Origin: CAADGU01 sp035444285
GTDB lineage: Bacteria > Chloroflexota > Anaerolineae > Promineifilales > Promineifilaceae
Assembly: GCA_035444285.1 (NCBI GenBank)
Contig: DAOMOK010000024.1
Span: 1 to 64,000 of the forward strand
Direction: 5' to 3'
Length of the DNA stretch: 64,000 bases
Of this stretch, positions 54,884 to 63,916 are shown in pieces (position 1 is the stretch's first letter; each line of letters starts with the position of its first letter). Below the pieces are notes generated by a model, which searched no databases, was not told where the DNA came from, and saw only the letters and a program-made list of their open reading frames with translations. The position numbers and the translations under genes were made by a program.

Positions 54884-54913
54884 TAGCCTGCCTAATCATT
54901 AGGCTGGCTAATT
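54881..54913. promoter_or_regulatory. Operator palindrome for the MarR/RND operon
   Basis: AATTAGCCTGCCTAAT, one central base, then ATTAGGCTGGCTAATT: 16-bp arms with a single mismatch. It overlaps the -10 and start of transcription, so the MarR protein encoded just downstream probably represses the operon from it. Confidence 0.75.
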
Positions 54914-54929
54914 AAATTCATCTACAGTA

Positions 54930-54985
54930 CCAGGCACAGGGTATTTCGGTTCTGAATAATGAAGGCCGTCCTGCTCTGTGCCTGG
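54930..54985 (+). repeat. Hairpin CCAGGCACAG/CTGTGCCTGG in the MarR leader
   Basis: Perfect 10-bp arms at 54930-54939 and 54976-54985 with a 36-nt loop. A related CCAGGCATA hairpin lies at 60148-60191 before the SLC13 gene. It covers the weaker start codon at 54959, which speaks for the start at 55001. Confidence 0.6.
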
Positions 54986-55000
54986 CGCTACGTTGTCTCT

Positions 55001-55447
55001 ATGTCTGAAACAAATCTGGTAGCGACTGAAATTATTCGCACAATCCCCGCCGTGATGCGGCTGGTGGCGGCCGAACTGCGCAAGCAGCAGAGCCAGCTTG
55101 TGCCCGCCCAACTGGGCGTACTGGGGGCGCTGGCAGAACGTTCCTGCAACCTCAGCGAACTGGCCGAACTGAGCGGCGTCAGCCTGCCCACCATGTCTGG
55201 CACCGTCAGCCACCTGGTGGCGCAAGGGCTGGTCAAACGCAGCCGCGCCGCCCACGACCGGCGCATGATCATGCTGGAACTGACGCCCGACGGCCGTACA
55301 CAGCTCAACCACCTGGGACAACACATCATCGGTCACCTCGCCGACTTGTTAGCCCCTCTCTCCCCCGCAGAACTCGACACCCTGCAAAACGGCTTGCGCA
55401 CTTTACAAAAAGTGTTCCCACCGTGGGAGCCGTTTAAGCAAGATTAA
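55001..55447 (+). CDS. MarR-family regulator of an RND efflux pump
   Basis: 148 residues from MSETNLVATE (162 if started at 54959). The winged helix contains QLGVLGALAERSCNLSELAELSGVSLPTMSGTVSHLVAQGLVKRSRAAHDRRMIMLELTPDGR. Promoter with overlapping operator upstream and an RND pump gene 78 bp downstream on the same strand suggest a classic drug-responsive repressor of its own efflux operon. Ligand unknown. Confidence 0.9.
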   Translation: MSETNLVATEIIRTIPAVMRLVAAELRKQQSQLVPAQLGVLGALAERSCNLSELAELSGVSLPTMSGTVSHLVAQGLVKRSRAAHDRRMIMLELTPDGRTQLNHLGQHIIGHLADLLAPLSPAELDTLQNGLRTLQKVFPPWEPFKQD

Positions 55448-55525
55448 GAGATTAGGAGATTGGGAGACCGTGAGACTGCCAATCGCCCAATTACCCAGTT
55501 ACCTGATTACCCAAGGAGTACATCC

Positions 55526-58500
55526 ATGCTAACCAAACTATTCGACAAAATCACAGCCTTATCCCTGCGCTTCCGCTGGATTACCGTAGCCATTGCCATG
55601 ATTATTCTGGCAGCCGGCGTCTACTCGGTAACGCAGCTCAATCAGGAACTGCTACCACGGGTCGAATTCCCACAGACGGTAGTCGTCGTGCAGTGGGCTG
55701 ACGCGGGATCGGCCGAACAATTTTTGGAAGAAGTAACCATCCCCCTGGAAGAAAAGCTGCAAGGCGTGGATGGGGTGCTAAATGTGGAATCCACCACCAA
55801 TCCCAACTTTGCCTTTCTGATTGCCCGCTACGACTTTGGCCTGAACCAGGAGCGGATTTTGGAGGCGATCAACGCGGCTATTGCCAGCGCCGGGCTGCCG
55901 GAAACGGCCGAAAGCCAGGTGATCAACTTCAGCTTTAGCGATCTGCCGGTGGTCATTGCCAGCGTCTCCTCCTCAGAATTGACACTGCCGGAACTGAAGG
56001 CGCTGGTGGAATCCGAACTAAAACCGGGTTTGGAAGGATTAGACCCGGTCAGCCGTGTGGTTGTCTCCGGTGGGCAAGAAATACCAGAAGAGACCGAGCC
56101 GGTAGCAGAAGCGTCCCCTGCTGAACCCACCCCCATGGCTACCCCGGAAGACCCCGGTCGGCTGCCCCAAATCTTTGTGGATGGCGCCAAAAGTTTGGGC
56201 GTTGAGATCAGCTACGCCCAGGACATCACCGTTGACCTGCTGCGCAGCATTAGCGACCGGCCCTCTGCCGCCGAGGATGTGATGACCATCCTGGCTATCT
56301 TCCCCACCGACCTGCTGGTGTATGTGCCCGCCGACACCCTCTCTTACCTGCCGGTTGAATACATCGAAACGCTTGATCCGGCGCTGGTGGCAGAACTGGA
56401 CGAACTGGCGGCGGAATTTGGCGGCGTGGGCCAATATACCCTGGCCGAAGCCACCGCTCAGCTCTCCGGCAATGAAATCGCCGTAGCAGAACCAACAGTC
56501 ATGCCCACCCCGGAAACGGCCGCCGAAACCGAAATCATCACCGAAACGGCCGTACTGCCCACCTTTGCCCCCGTTGATTTACCAGAAACATGGGTTGCCG
56601 GGGCCGCCCAATTAGGCCAGGTCATTTCCACTACCGCCGACATCACCCCCGAATTTATGCAAGGGCTGGTGCAGTTTGCCCCCGACCAACTGGCGGAGTT
56701 GACGCCAGAGATGTGGCGGGCGCTTGACCCGGCGGTCACGGCCGTGGCCCTGCCCCTGGTAGAAGCCGATTTAGACCCCTTGTTGGTCATCCAACTTAAA
56801 GCCATTCAAGCCGCCGCTGTCGGTGAAGCGCCGCCTCCGGCCGAACTACCCGCATCCTGGCAAGCGTTCACCGCGGCCATGGGAATGCCCATCACCAGCA
56901 CCGCCGCCTTTGCCAATTTACCGCCGCAAGCATTTGCCGGATTGACCGGGAACAGCGCCCCCCCAGAACTGCTGGCCGATCTGACGCCGGAAGTGCTATT
57001 GGGGATGCCGGCGGAATTGTTGGCCGCTTTGTCGGCCACCCTGCCGCCCGAAGTCAGCGCAAACCTGGATGAGGGCACTCTGGAGACGCTGAAAAATATC
57101 GGCATCGCCCATGAACGCTACCAGTTAATGGTGGCTGTGCAAGAACAAGAAGGGGAAGAGGGTGAAACGGCCGTGGCCGAACCCACCCCCGACCCCGCCC
57201 GCCTGCCTGACCTGCTCATTCAAGGCATGGCCCAGGCCGGGCTGGAACTGGAATATGCCCAGGACATCAGCCCAGAGATGATGCGCCTGTTGGCCGGGTT
57301 TGGCCCGCAGGCCATCCAGGCCCTGGCGCTGCTCACGCCGGATAACCTGCGCCTGTTACAGCCAGAAGTGATTGCCCTGCTGCCGGTAGCCTTCCTGGAT
57401 ACTCTGGACGCCGATCTACGCGCCGAACTGGATACGTTGGCGGCCGAATTTGGCGGCGCCGGCGCCCTGGCAATAGCCGAAGCCGAAGAGACAGCAGCGG
57501 CTTCGGCCGAAGCGCCTGCCCTGGCCGGCATCTGGGTAGAACCCGGTCCCAATGGTGAAGAACCGCTCTTCAAAACAGCCTACGATCTGATTAACAACGG
57601 CTTCATGCCGGGAGCGGCCGTACTCTTGAACTTTTTACCCAGTTCTCCGAACGGTGACATGGCCCCGCAAATGATGGCCGATCTGACGCCAGACGTGATC
57701 GCCTACCTGGCCGAAAATGAAGAGGGATTCATAGAAAACCTGGAACCGAACATCCTGGAACTGATGTCTCCTGAAACGATCCTGTTCATGCTGGCAAACT
57801 ACCCCGATGCCTTTGACGCCGATCTGACGGCGCGGTTGGAAGGGGTCGCCGCCGGAACGGTGACGGTTTTTGTGCCGGATGCGGCCATTACGCGCACCGA
57901 CGGCAACCCGTCGGTACTGATTCAGGTGTTCAAGGGTGGTGATGACAACACGGTAGATACCGCCCACGCCATTTTTGATACGATGGCGGAATTTGAACAG
58001 GCGCATCCCGGTATGAAAGCAACGCTGGTATTTGAACAGGCCACCTTTATCGAAGAATCCATTGCCGGCGTCACCCGCGAGGGGTCATTGGGCGCGGTGT
58101 TTGCCGTCCTGGTGATCCTGGTCTTTTTGAGCGGGCACATTGGCGGACGTTACCGCTTAAGCTGGCGGGCCACATTGGTTATTGCCGTCTCCATCCCCCT
58201 CTCCATCTTCAGCGCCTTTTTCCTGATGCAGTGGCTGCCCGTCACCATTGGCGAGGGAATGCAAAATTGGGCCAACAGCAGCGGCAGCAGTGTTGTCACC
58301 TTTATCTCGCGTCTGTTCCCCAATTCCGTCACCCTTAACATCATGACCCTGAGCGGCCTTACGGTAGCCATTGGCCGCGTGGTGGATGATTCCATTGTGG
58401 TGCTAGAAAACTCCTACCGCCACATCCAGCGCGGTGAAGAGACCAACGACGCCATCCGCGCTGCCACCCGTGAAGTAGCCATCGCCATCTTCTCGGCAAC

Positions 58501-60013
58501 CGTGACAACAATGGTCGTTTTCCTGCCATTGGGGTTCGTCGGCGGCATCATCGGCTCGGTGTTTATGCCCTTTGGTCTGACGGTTGTGTGGGCGTTAGCG
58601 GCCAGTTTCATGGTTTCCATTACGGTGGTACCCGCTTTAACCTCCCTCTTCATCAACAAAAACAACATCCCGGAAGAGCGGGAAACGAGTATGCAGCGCT
58701 GGTATACCCCCATGCTGGAATGGGCGTTGACACACCGGGCGCTGACCCTGCTCGGTTCGGTCATCATTTTTGCGGGCAGCCTCTATCTGCTCACCTTGCT
58801 ACCGCAAAGTTTTATCCCGGCGCTGGGCGAACCGACCATTAACGTCAATATCGAACTGCCCAACGGTACCTCCATCCTGGAAACAAACGAAGCAGTGACG
58901 CAGTTTGAGGAGGAGATTCGGGATATTGCCGGGCTTGGTTCTGTGCAAACCACAGTAGGCAGCGCCGCCGGTTTTGAAGCCCTGTTCTCGCAGGGGTCGG
59001 TGACACAGAATATCGCTTCACTGACCATCAGTGTGGAGGACAAAGGTGCGCTGGATGAGTTGACCAAAGCGGTACGGGCTAAGGCTGTCAGCCAGTTTGG
59101 CGAAGAGAATGCCACCGTTTCGGCGGCGTCACAAACTGGTTTTAGCGGTTTCTCGCTCACCGTGACTGGCGATTCGCTGGAAGAGCTGCTACCGGTGGTG
59201 GCGGATGTGAAAGCGGCCATTGGCTCGGTAGACCTGGAAGGGGATGGGGTGCCCGATATTGCTAACGTCAGCAGCACGGTGGATGACCTGCTGGCGGGCA
59301 ATGGTAATGGCAGCACGGTGTATATTCGTATTGACGGCCGTCCCGCCGTCAGCTTTAGCGGTGAACTGGAAACCCAAAACACGTTGGGCGTCACCAATGC
59401 TGCCAAAGCGGCTATTCAGGCGGTGCAAAGCCTGCCCCCTGGCGCAGTCGTTAGTGAAGGCTTTGAATCGCAGCAGCAGGTACAGGGCTTCCAATCTATG
59501 CTGCTAGCCATTGCCATCTCCATCGTCCTGGTGTACGTGGTCATGGCGCTGACCTTCCGCAGCTTTATCCTGCCCTTTGTGATTCTGTTCAGCCTGCCGT
59601 TTGCCCTGGTGGGGGCGGCCATTGCCCTTTACGTTACCAGCAGTGTCATGGGCATCTCCGCCCTTATCGGCTTCATGATGCTGGTAGGTATTGTGACCAC
59701 CAATGGTATTGTACTGATGGAACTAGTGCAGCAGTTGCGACAACGGGGCATGGGCACTTATGAAGCGCTGGTGGTTGGCGGCCGCACCCGGCTTCGCCCC
59801 ATCTGGATGACGGCGCTCACGGCCATTCTGGCGTTGATCCCGTTGGCCGCCAGCGCTGAGGCGGGGGCCATTATTGCTTCTGACCTGGCGCGGGCGGTGA
59901 TGGGCGGCCTGTTGGTGAGTACGGCGCTGACGTTGATTGTGGTGCCGGTGGTCTTTTACCTGTTCCAAGACCTGACAGATTGGATAGGTAAAAAGCTGGG
60001 CCGCGCCGGATAG
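55526..60013 (+). CDS. RND-family efflux transporter (SwrC-like) with a large repeat insertion
   Basis: 1495 residues from MLTKLFDKI (AAGGAG seven bases before). About 1040 residues are usual. First membrane helix at about 16-36, porter region, TM2-6 with GRVVDDSIVVLENSYRHI (the paired Asp of proton relay), second porter region and TM7-12 ending LIGFMMLVGIVTTNGIVLMELV, where Asn replaces the Lys of AcrB, as in SwrC/Gram-positive pumps. Between about residues 182 and 788, inside the first porter region, lies a Pro/Glu/Leu-rich insert of about five related modules (for instance RLPQIFVDGAKSLG and RLPDLLIQGMAQAG, both followed by YAQDI). No adaptor or outer-membrane channel gene is adjacent. Substrate unknown. 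Confidence 0.9.
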   Translation: MLTKLFDKITALSLRFRWITVAIAMIILAAGVYSVTQLNQELLPRVEFPQTVVVVQWADAGSAEQFLEEVTIPLEEKLQGVDGVLNVESTTNPNFAFLIARYDFGLNQERILEAINAAIASAGLPETAESQVINFSFSDLPVVIASVSSSELTLPELKALVESELKPGLEGLDPVSRVVVSGGQEIPEETEPVAEASPAEPTPMATPEDPGRLPQIFVDGAKSLGVEISYAQDITVDLLRSISDRPSAAEDVMTILAIFPTDLLVYVPADTLSYLPVEYIETLDPALVAELDELAAEFGGVGQYTLAEATAQLSGNEIAVAEPTVMPTPETAAETEIITETAVLPTFAPVDLPETWVAGAAQLGQVISTTADITPEFMQGLVQFAPDQLAELTPEMWRALDPAVTAVALPLVEADLDPLLVIQLKAIQAAAVGEAPPPAELPASWQAFTAAMGMPITSTAAFANLPPQAFAGLTGNSAPPELLADLTPEVLLGMPAELLAALSATLPPEVSANLDEGTLETLKNIGIAHERYQLMVAVQEQEGEEGETAVAEPTPDPARLPDLLIQGMAQAGLELEYAQDISPEMMRLLAGFGPQAIQALALLTPDNLRLLQPEVIALLPVAFLDTLDADLRAELDTLAAEFGGAGALAIAEAEETAAASAEAPALAGIWVEPGPNGEEPLFKTAYDLINNGFMPGAAVLLNFLPSSPNGDMAPQMMADLTPDVIAYLAENEEGFIENLEPNILELMSPETILFMLANYPDAFDADLTARLEGVAAGTVTVFVPDAAITRTDGNPSVLIQVFKGGDDNTVDTAHAIFDTMAEFEQAHPGMKATLVFEQATFIEESIAGVTREGSLGAVFAVLVILVFLSGHIGGRYRLSWRATLVIAVSIPLSIFSAFFLMQWLPVTIGEGMQNWANSSGSSVVTFISRLFPNSVTLNIMTLSGLTVAIGRVVDDSIVVLENSYRHIQRGEETNDAIRAATREVAIAIFSATVTTMVVFLPLGFVGGIIGSVFMPFGLTVVWALAASFMVSITVVPALTSLFINKNNIPEERETSMQRWYTPMLEWALTHRALTLLGSVIIFAGSLYLLTLLPQSFIPALGEPTINVNIELPNGTSILETNEAVTQFEEEIRDIAGLGSVQTTVGSAAGFEALFSQGSVTQNIASLTISVEDKGALDELTKAVRAKAVSQFGEENATVSAASQTGFSGFSLTVTGDSLEELLPVVADVKAAIGSVDLEGDGVPDIANVSSTVDDLLAGNGNGSTVYIRIDGRPAVSFSGELETQNTLGVTNAAKAAIQAVQSLPPGAVVSEGFESQQQVQGFQSMLLAIAISIVLVYVVMALTFRSFILPFVILFSLPFALVGAAIALYVTSSVMGISALIGFMMLVGIVTTNGIVLMELVQQLRQRGMGTYEALVVGGRTRLRPIWMTALTAILALIPLAASAEAGAIIASDLARAVMGGLLVSTALTLIVVPVVFYLFQDLTDWIGKKLGRAG

Positions 60014-60068
60014 GGCACGGAACGCCTGGAGAAACATTCCACGCGGAGTGTGGAACGAGGAAATAAAG

Positions 60069-60100
60069 AAAATGCCACCGCCCCAAACGGTGGCATTTTT
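60069..60100 (+). terminator. Terminator of the RND operon
   Basis: AAAATGCCACCG (60069-60080) and CGGTGGCATTTT (60088-60099), 7-nt loop, with T run: rho-independent terminator. Confidence 0.9.
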
Positions 60101-60147
60101 GCATATGGGGGGCGAGTCGTATAATCACGGCCGTTACGTGAGAGGGA

Positions 60148-60191
60148 AGTGCCAGGCATAGGCAAAAATTTTTTGCCCTATGCCTGGCACT
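60148..60191 (+). repeat. Hairpin AGTGCCAGGCATA upstream of the SLC13 gene
   Basis: 13-bp perfect arms (60148-60160 and 60179-60191) with an inner GGCAAAAA/TTTTTGCC stem. It ends 20 bp before the start codon. Related to the hairpin at 54930. Confidence 0.65.
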
Positions 60192-60210
60192 ACTGGTACA
60201 GGAGGGCACA

Positions 60211-62004
60211 TTGACGTTTGAAATTGGTTTGACGCTTTTTATTCTGGCAGCGGCCATTGTGTTATTTGCTACCGAGCGTGTCCGCGTAGACCTGGTAGCC
60301 CTGATGGTGCTATTATCGCTGCTGTTGACAGGCTTGCTAACGACGGAAGAGGCGTTTTCCGGGTTTGCCAGCCCGGCGGTGATCACAGTGTGGGCCATTT
60401 ACATCGTCAGCGCCAGCCTGACGCACACGGGCATTGCCGATTACTTTGGCGTACATATGGGGCGCATTGCCGGGACCGGGGAGGCGCGGCTGATTCTGGT
60501 GATCATGGTGGTGGTAGGGGCGATGTCTGCCTTTATGAATAACATTGGGGCTACGGCCGTGCTGCTGCCCGTCACCATTGCCCTGGGTAAAAAGGCCAAT
60601 ATCCCTCCCTCGAAGTTGCTCATTCCCCTGGCCTTTGGCTCGCTGCTGGGTGGCATCACCACCTTGATCGGCACACCACCCAATTTATTGGCCAGCAACG
60701 CCCTGGCGGCTGCCGGTTATGAACCGTTTCGCCTGTTTGACTATACACCGATGGGTCTGATTATCATGTTTTCCAGCGTTACCTACATGGTGCTGGTAGG
60801 TCGCCATTTGCTGCCACACCGGGAAAAAATCACCCACGCCCATCAGAATGAGCAACTGACCGCTGAGTACCGCCTGAAAGATTACCTGGCCGAACTGCGT
60901 GTGGAAGAAGGTTCACCCTTAATCGGGCAGACGTTGGTAGCCAGTAGTCTGGGGGCGCGCTACGACATCAACGTGATGGGCGTGCAGCGCGACGGCCATC
61001 GTTACATGGGCCTGTTGACCGACCTGGAGTTGCAGGCAGGTGATGTGTTGTTTACGCGGGGGGCGCACGGCCGTCTCTTGCAGATGCACGACGAGATGGG
61101 CGTCTCGATTCTGCCGGACTTTGTGCAAGACGCCGATCTGAAATCACCGGAAGCGACCATTGCCGAACTGGTCATCAGCCAGAAATCATGGTTTTTGGGG
61201 CGGACGTTGAAGGAGCTGGATTTTCGGGAGCGGTACGGGCTGACGGTACTGGCTATCTGGCGTGAGGAAGCACCGTTACAGCAGACATTATCTGATACGC
61301 CACTGTACCTGGGGGATACGCTGCTGGTTCACGGCCGTCGTGACCGCATCGAAGCCATGCGCCAGGAAGACGCCTTCCTGGTGCTGCGCGAACCGGAAAA
61401 GCCCAACCGCCGCCTGAACAGAGCGCCCATTAACCTGGTTATTTTTGTGACGATGATCGGTCTGGTAGCTGCCGGGAAAATGCACATCTCGGTGGCAGCG
61501 GTGCTGGGCGCGGTGCTATCCATCCTCACCGGCTGTTTGACGATGGATGAGGCGTATGAGGCCATTGAGTGGAAATCGGTGTTTCTGATTGCCGGGATGC
61601 TGCCCATGGGGATTGCCATGGAGACCACGGGCACGGCCCAATTTCTGGCAGACCTGATAGTTAATAGTGTGGGCGCCTGGGGGCCGGTGGCAGTGATGAT
61701 TGGTCTGTTTGTGTTGACTACCATTATCACCGAGTTTATGAGCAATGCCGCAGCAGCGGTGCTGGTGGCACCGATTGCCATTAGCACGGCCGTTGGCGTG
61801 GGCGCAGACCCGCGTGCTTTTGTGATGGGGGTAGCTATCGCCGCCTCCAACTCCTTCCTCTTCCCCATCGGCCATCAGGCGTCGGTGCTGGTGTATGGGC
61901 CGGGCGGTTATCGCTTTTTCGACTACACCAAAGTGGGCCTGCCACTGACGATTTTAATCTGGACTTTAATGATTATTTTCCTGCCGCTGTTCTGGCCGTT
62001 GTAA
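60211..62004 (+). CDS. SLC13/ArsB-like anion permease with two RCK-C domains
   Basis: 597 residues, TTG start behind GGAGGGCACA. Two halves of about six helices each (1-190 and 410-597) flank a soluble part with two TrkA-C/RCK-C domains (about 215-295 and 305-385). The half motifs MNNIGATAVLLPVTIALG/GTPPNLLASNAL and SNAAAAVLVAPIAISTAVGVG are typical of the divalent anion:Na+ symporter (SLC13) family. RCK-C domains bind small ligands and could regulate transport. The anion (sulfate, dicarboxylate or another) cannot be named. Confidence 0.87.
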   Translation: MTFEIGLTLFILAAAIVLFATERVRVDLVALMVLLSLLLTGLLTTEEAFSGFASPAVITVWAIYIVSASLTHTGIADYFGVHMGRIAGTGEARLILVIMVVVGAMSAFMNNIGATAVLLPVTIALGKKANIPPSKLLIPLAFGSLLGGITTLIGTPPNLLASNALAAAGYEPFRLFDYTPMGLIIMFSSVTYMVLVGRHLLPHREKITHAHQNEQLTAEYRLKDYLAELRVEEGSPLIGQTLVASSLGARYDINVMGVQRDGHRYMGLLTDLELQAGDVLFTRGAHGRLLQMHDEMGVSILPDFVQDADLKSPEATIAELVISQKSWFLGRTLKELDFRERYGLTVLAIWREEAPLQQTLSDTPLYLGDTLLVHGRRDRIEAMRQEDAFLVLREPEKPNRRLNRAPINLVIFVTMIGLVAAGKMHISVAAVLGAVLSILTGCLTMDEAYEAIEWKSVFLIAGMLPMGIAMETTGTAQFLADLIVNSVGAWGPVAVMIGLFVLTTIITEFMSNAAAAVLVAPIAISTAVGVGADPRAFVMGVAIAASNSFLFPIGHQASVLVYGPGGYRFFDYTKVGLPLTILIWTLMIIFLPLFWPL

Positions 62005-62005
62005 C

Positions 62006-62070
62006 TGGTGATGCGTGATGCGTGACCCTTGATTGGGGCGATCTTACGCATCACCCATCACCCATCACGA
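62006..62070. repeat. Heptad repeat array (GTGATGC / ATCACCC)
   Basis: GGTGATGCGTGATGCGTGAC and, about 30 bp on, ACGCATCACCCATCACCCATCACG form an inverted repeat. It lies between the SLC13 gene and the ABC permease gene, right up to the ribosome binding site of the latter. Confidence 0.8.
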
Positions 62071-62075
62071 GGAGA

Positions 62076-63734
62076 ATGCCTCACAAACAGCAACACCTCA
62101 TGTGGGCCGGTTTACTGGCCGGAATTCCGTTGTTATTTCTGGTGGCCTTTTTTTTCTGGCCGCTGCTAAATATCTTGCGCCTGAGCGTGACGGCCGTGGG
62201 CGTGGAGGCGGTGCTGGTACGGCCGTATTTCCGGCACACGCTCTGGTTTACGGTGTGGCAGGCGGCGCTCTCCACCGGCCTGACGCTGCTGGTGGGGCTG
62301 CCCGCCGCCTACCTGTTCGCCCGTTATACCTTTCCGGGCCGGTCTGTACTGCGGGCGCTGACCACCGTGCCGTTTGTCATGCCCACGGTGGTGGTAGCCG
62401 CCGCTTTCCGCGCCTTGTTGGGGTCGCAGGGGGCGCTGAACCAGGGCTTGATGACCCTGTTTGATCTGTCCCGCCCCCCTATACGGCTGGATCAGACGCT
62501 CTCGATCATTTTGCTGGCGCACGTCTTTTATAACACGGCGATTGTGGTGCGGCTGGTGGGTGGCTTTTGGGCGCATTTGAATCCGCGCCTGAATGAAGCG
62601 GCGCGAACGATGGGGGCCAACCGCTGGCGGGCATTTCGGGAGGTGACATTGCCACTGTTACGGCCGTCGCTCATCAGCGCCTCTCTGCTCATTTTTCTCT
62701 TTACCTTCACCAGCTTTGGCGTCATTTTACTGCTGGGTGGGCCTATGTTTAGCACCTTAGAGACGGAGATTTATCGGCAGTACGTCAACTTTTTGCGGCC
62801 CGATATTGCCGCCACGCTGGCGTTCATTCAAATTCTATTTACCTTTGGCGTGATGGTGGTTTATACACAGTGGCAGCAGAGTACGGCCGTGTCGCTGGAC
62901 ATGCGCGCCGAAAAAGCTAACCTGAAACGGCCGCATACCTGGCCGGAAAAGGTGGCCGTCGCCGTCATCATGGGCGGCCTGTTCCTGTTTCTGGTAACGC
63001 CACTGCTGGCGCTGGTTTGGCAATCGCTGGTAGACCGGAACGGCGACCTGACGTTGGCCTATTACCAGGCGCTCTCGGAAACGCGGCGGGGCAGCGTGGT
63101 CTTTATTCCACCGCTCACGGCCGTGCGTAATTCCATCGGCTATGCGTTGTTGACGGTACTGTTGGCGGGCGGTCTGGGGCTGGCGACAGCGGTGGCCATG
63201 TCACGACCAACGCGCTGGCGCACCTGGGCCGATCCCTTGTTTATGCTGCCACTGGGGGCTTCGGCCGTGACGCTCGGTTTTGGCTACGTCGTCACCTATA
63301 GCAGTTTGCGTACATCCGCCTGGCTGGTGCTGATTGCCCATACGCTGGTGGCGCTGCCCTTTGTGGTGCGCAGCCTGCTGCCGGTGATGCAAGGTATCAA
63401 ACCCGGTTTGCGCGAGGCGGCGGCGGTGATGGGGGCCACGCCGGGACGTGTCTGGCGCGAAGTGGATTTGCCCATTATCGGCCGGGCGCTGCTGGTGGCG
63501 GCCGTGTTTGCCTTCACCGTCAGCATGGGCGAATTTGGCGCGACCAGCTTCATCATCCGCCCCAATAGCGGCTTTCTGACCATGCCCATTGCCATTCAGC
63601 GCTTCCTGAGCACACCGGGCGGCGCGCTCAACTTCGGCCAGGCCATGGCCATGAGCGTCATCCTCATGGCCGTCAGCGCCACCGGTTTCCTCGCCATCGA
63701 ACGCTTCCGCTACGCCGACATCGGCGAATTTTGA
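62076..63734 (+). CDS. ABC transporter permease, ThiP/iron type, two fused domains
   Basis: 552 residues from MPHKQQ. Two permease domains in one chain, each with the EAA loop (LNEAARTMGANRWRAFREVTLPLLRPS in the first, LREAAAVMGATPGRVWREVDLPIIGRA in the second). This two-in-one form is found in ThiP and FbpB/iron-type importers. No substrate-binding or ATPase gene is in the window, so thiamine or ferric iron is only the most likely substrate. GAGGAG is very close to the ATG; an in-frame ATG at 62022 lies in the repeat array and is unlikely. Confidence 0.88.
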   Translation: MPHKQQHLMWAGLLAGIPLLFLVAFFFWPLLNILRLSVTAVGVEAVLVRPYFRHTLWFTVWQAALSTGLTLLVGLPAAYLFARYTFPGRSVLRALTTVPFVMPTVVVAAAFRALLGSQGALNQGLMTLFDLSRPPIRLDQTLSIILLAHVFYNTAIVVRLVGGFWAHLNPRLNEAARTMGANRWRAFREVTLPLLRPSLISASLLIFLFTFTSFGVILLLGGPMFSTLETEIYRQYVNFLRPDIAATLAFIQILFTFGVMVVYTQWQQSTAVSLDMRAEKANLKRPHTWPEKVAVAVIMGGLFLFLVTPLLALVWQSLVDRNGDLTLAYYQALSETRRGSVVFIPPLTAVRNSIGYALLTVLLAGGLGLATAVAMSRPTRWRTWADPLFMLPLGASAVTLGFGYVVTYSSLRTSAWLVLIAHTLVALPFVVRSLLPVMQGIKPGLREAAAVMGATPGRVWREVDLPIIGRALLVAAVFAFTVSMGEFGATSFIIRPNSGFLTMPIAIQRFLSTPGGALNFGQAMAMSVILMAVSATGFLAIERFRYADIGEF

Positions 63735-63866
63735 AAGGCACTCATCCCCTCCACCGCCGAAGCCGCCCAACAAGCCGAAGCGGAACGCCAACGCGCCGAC
63801 AGAGCGGAAGCGGAATTGGAACGACTGCGGACAGAACTGGCGCATTTACAAAGTAGAAAAGAGTAA
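63735..63866 (+). pseudogene. Remnant of a coiled-coil protein tail
   Basis: In frame after the permease stop codon runs about 43 codons: AAQQAEAERQRADRAEAELE, RLRTELAHLQS, ending at TAA 63864-63866. This alanine/glutamate/arginine coiled coil closely resembles the C-terminal tail common in Uma2/DUF820-type nuclease-like proteins, whose core is missing here. There is no start codon of its own, so it is probably a leftover of a deleted gene. Confidence 0.55.
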
Positions 63867-63916
63867 TGTGATGCGTGATGCGTAACCGGAAAAAATCACG
63901 CATCACGCATCACGTA
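63867..63916. repeat. Heptad repeat array at the end of the window
   Basis: GTGATGCGTGATGCGTAAC, a short spacer, then TCACGCATCACGCATCACG. It lies between the gene remnant and the minus-strand gene, for which it provides the TGA stop at 63896-63898. Confidence 0.85.
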
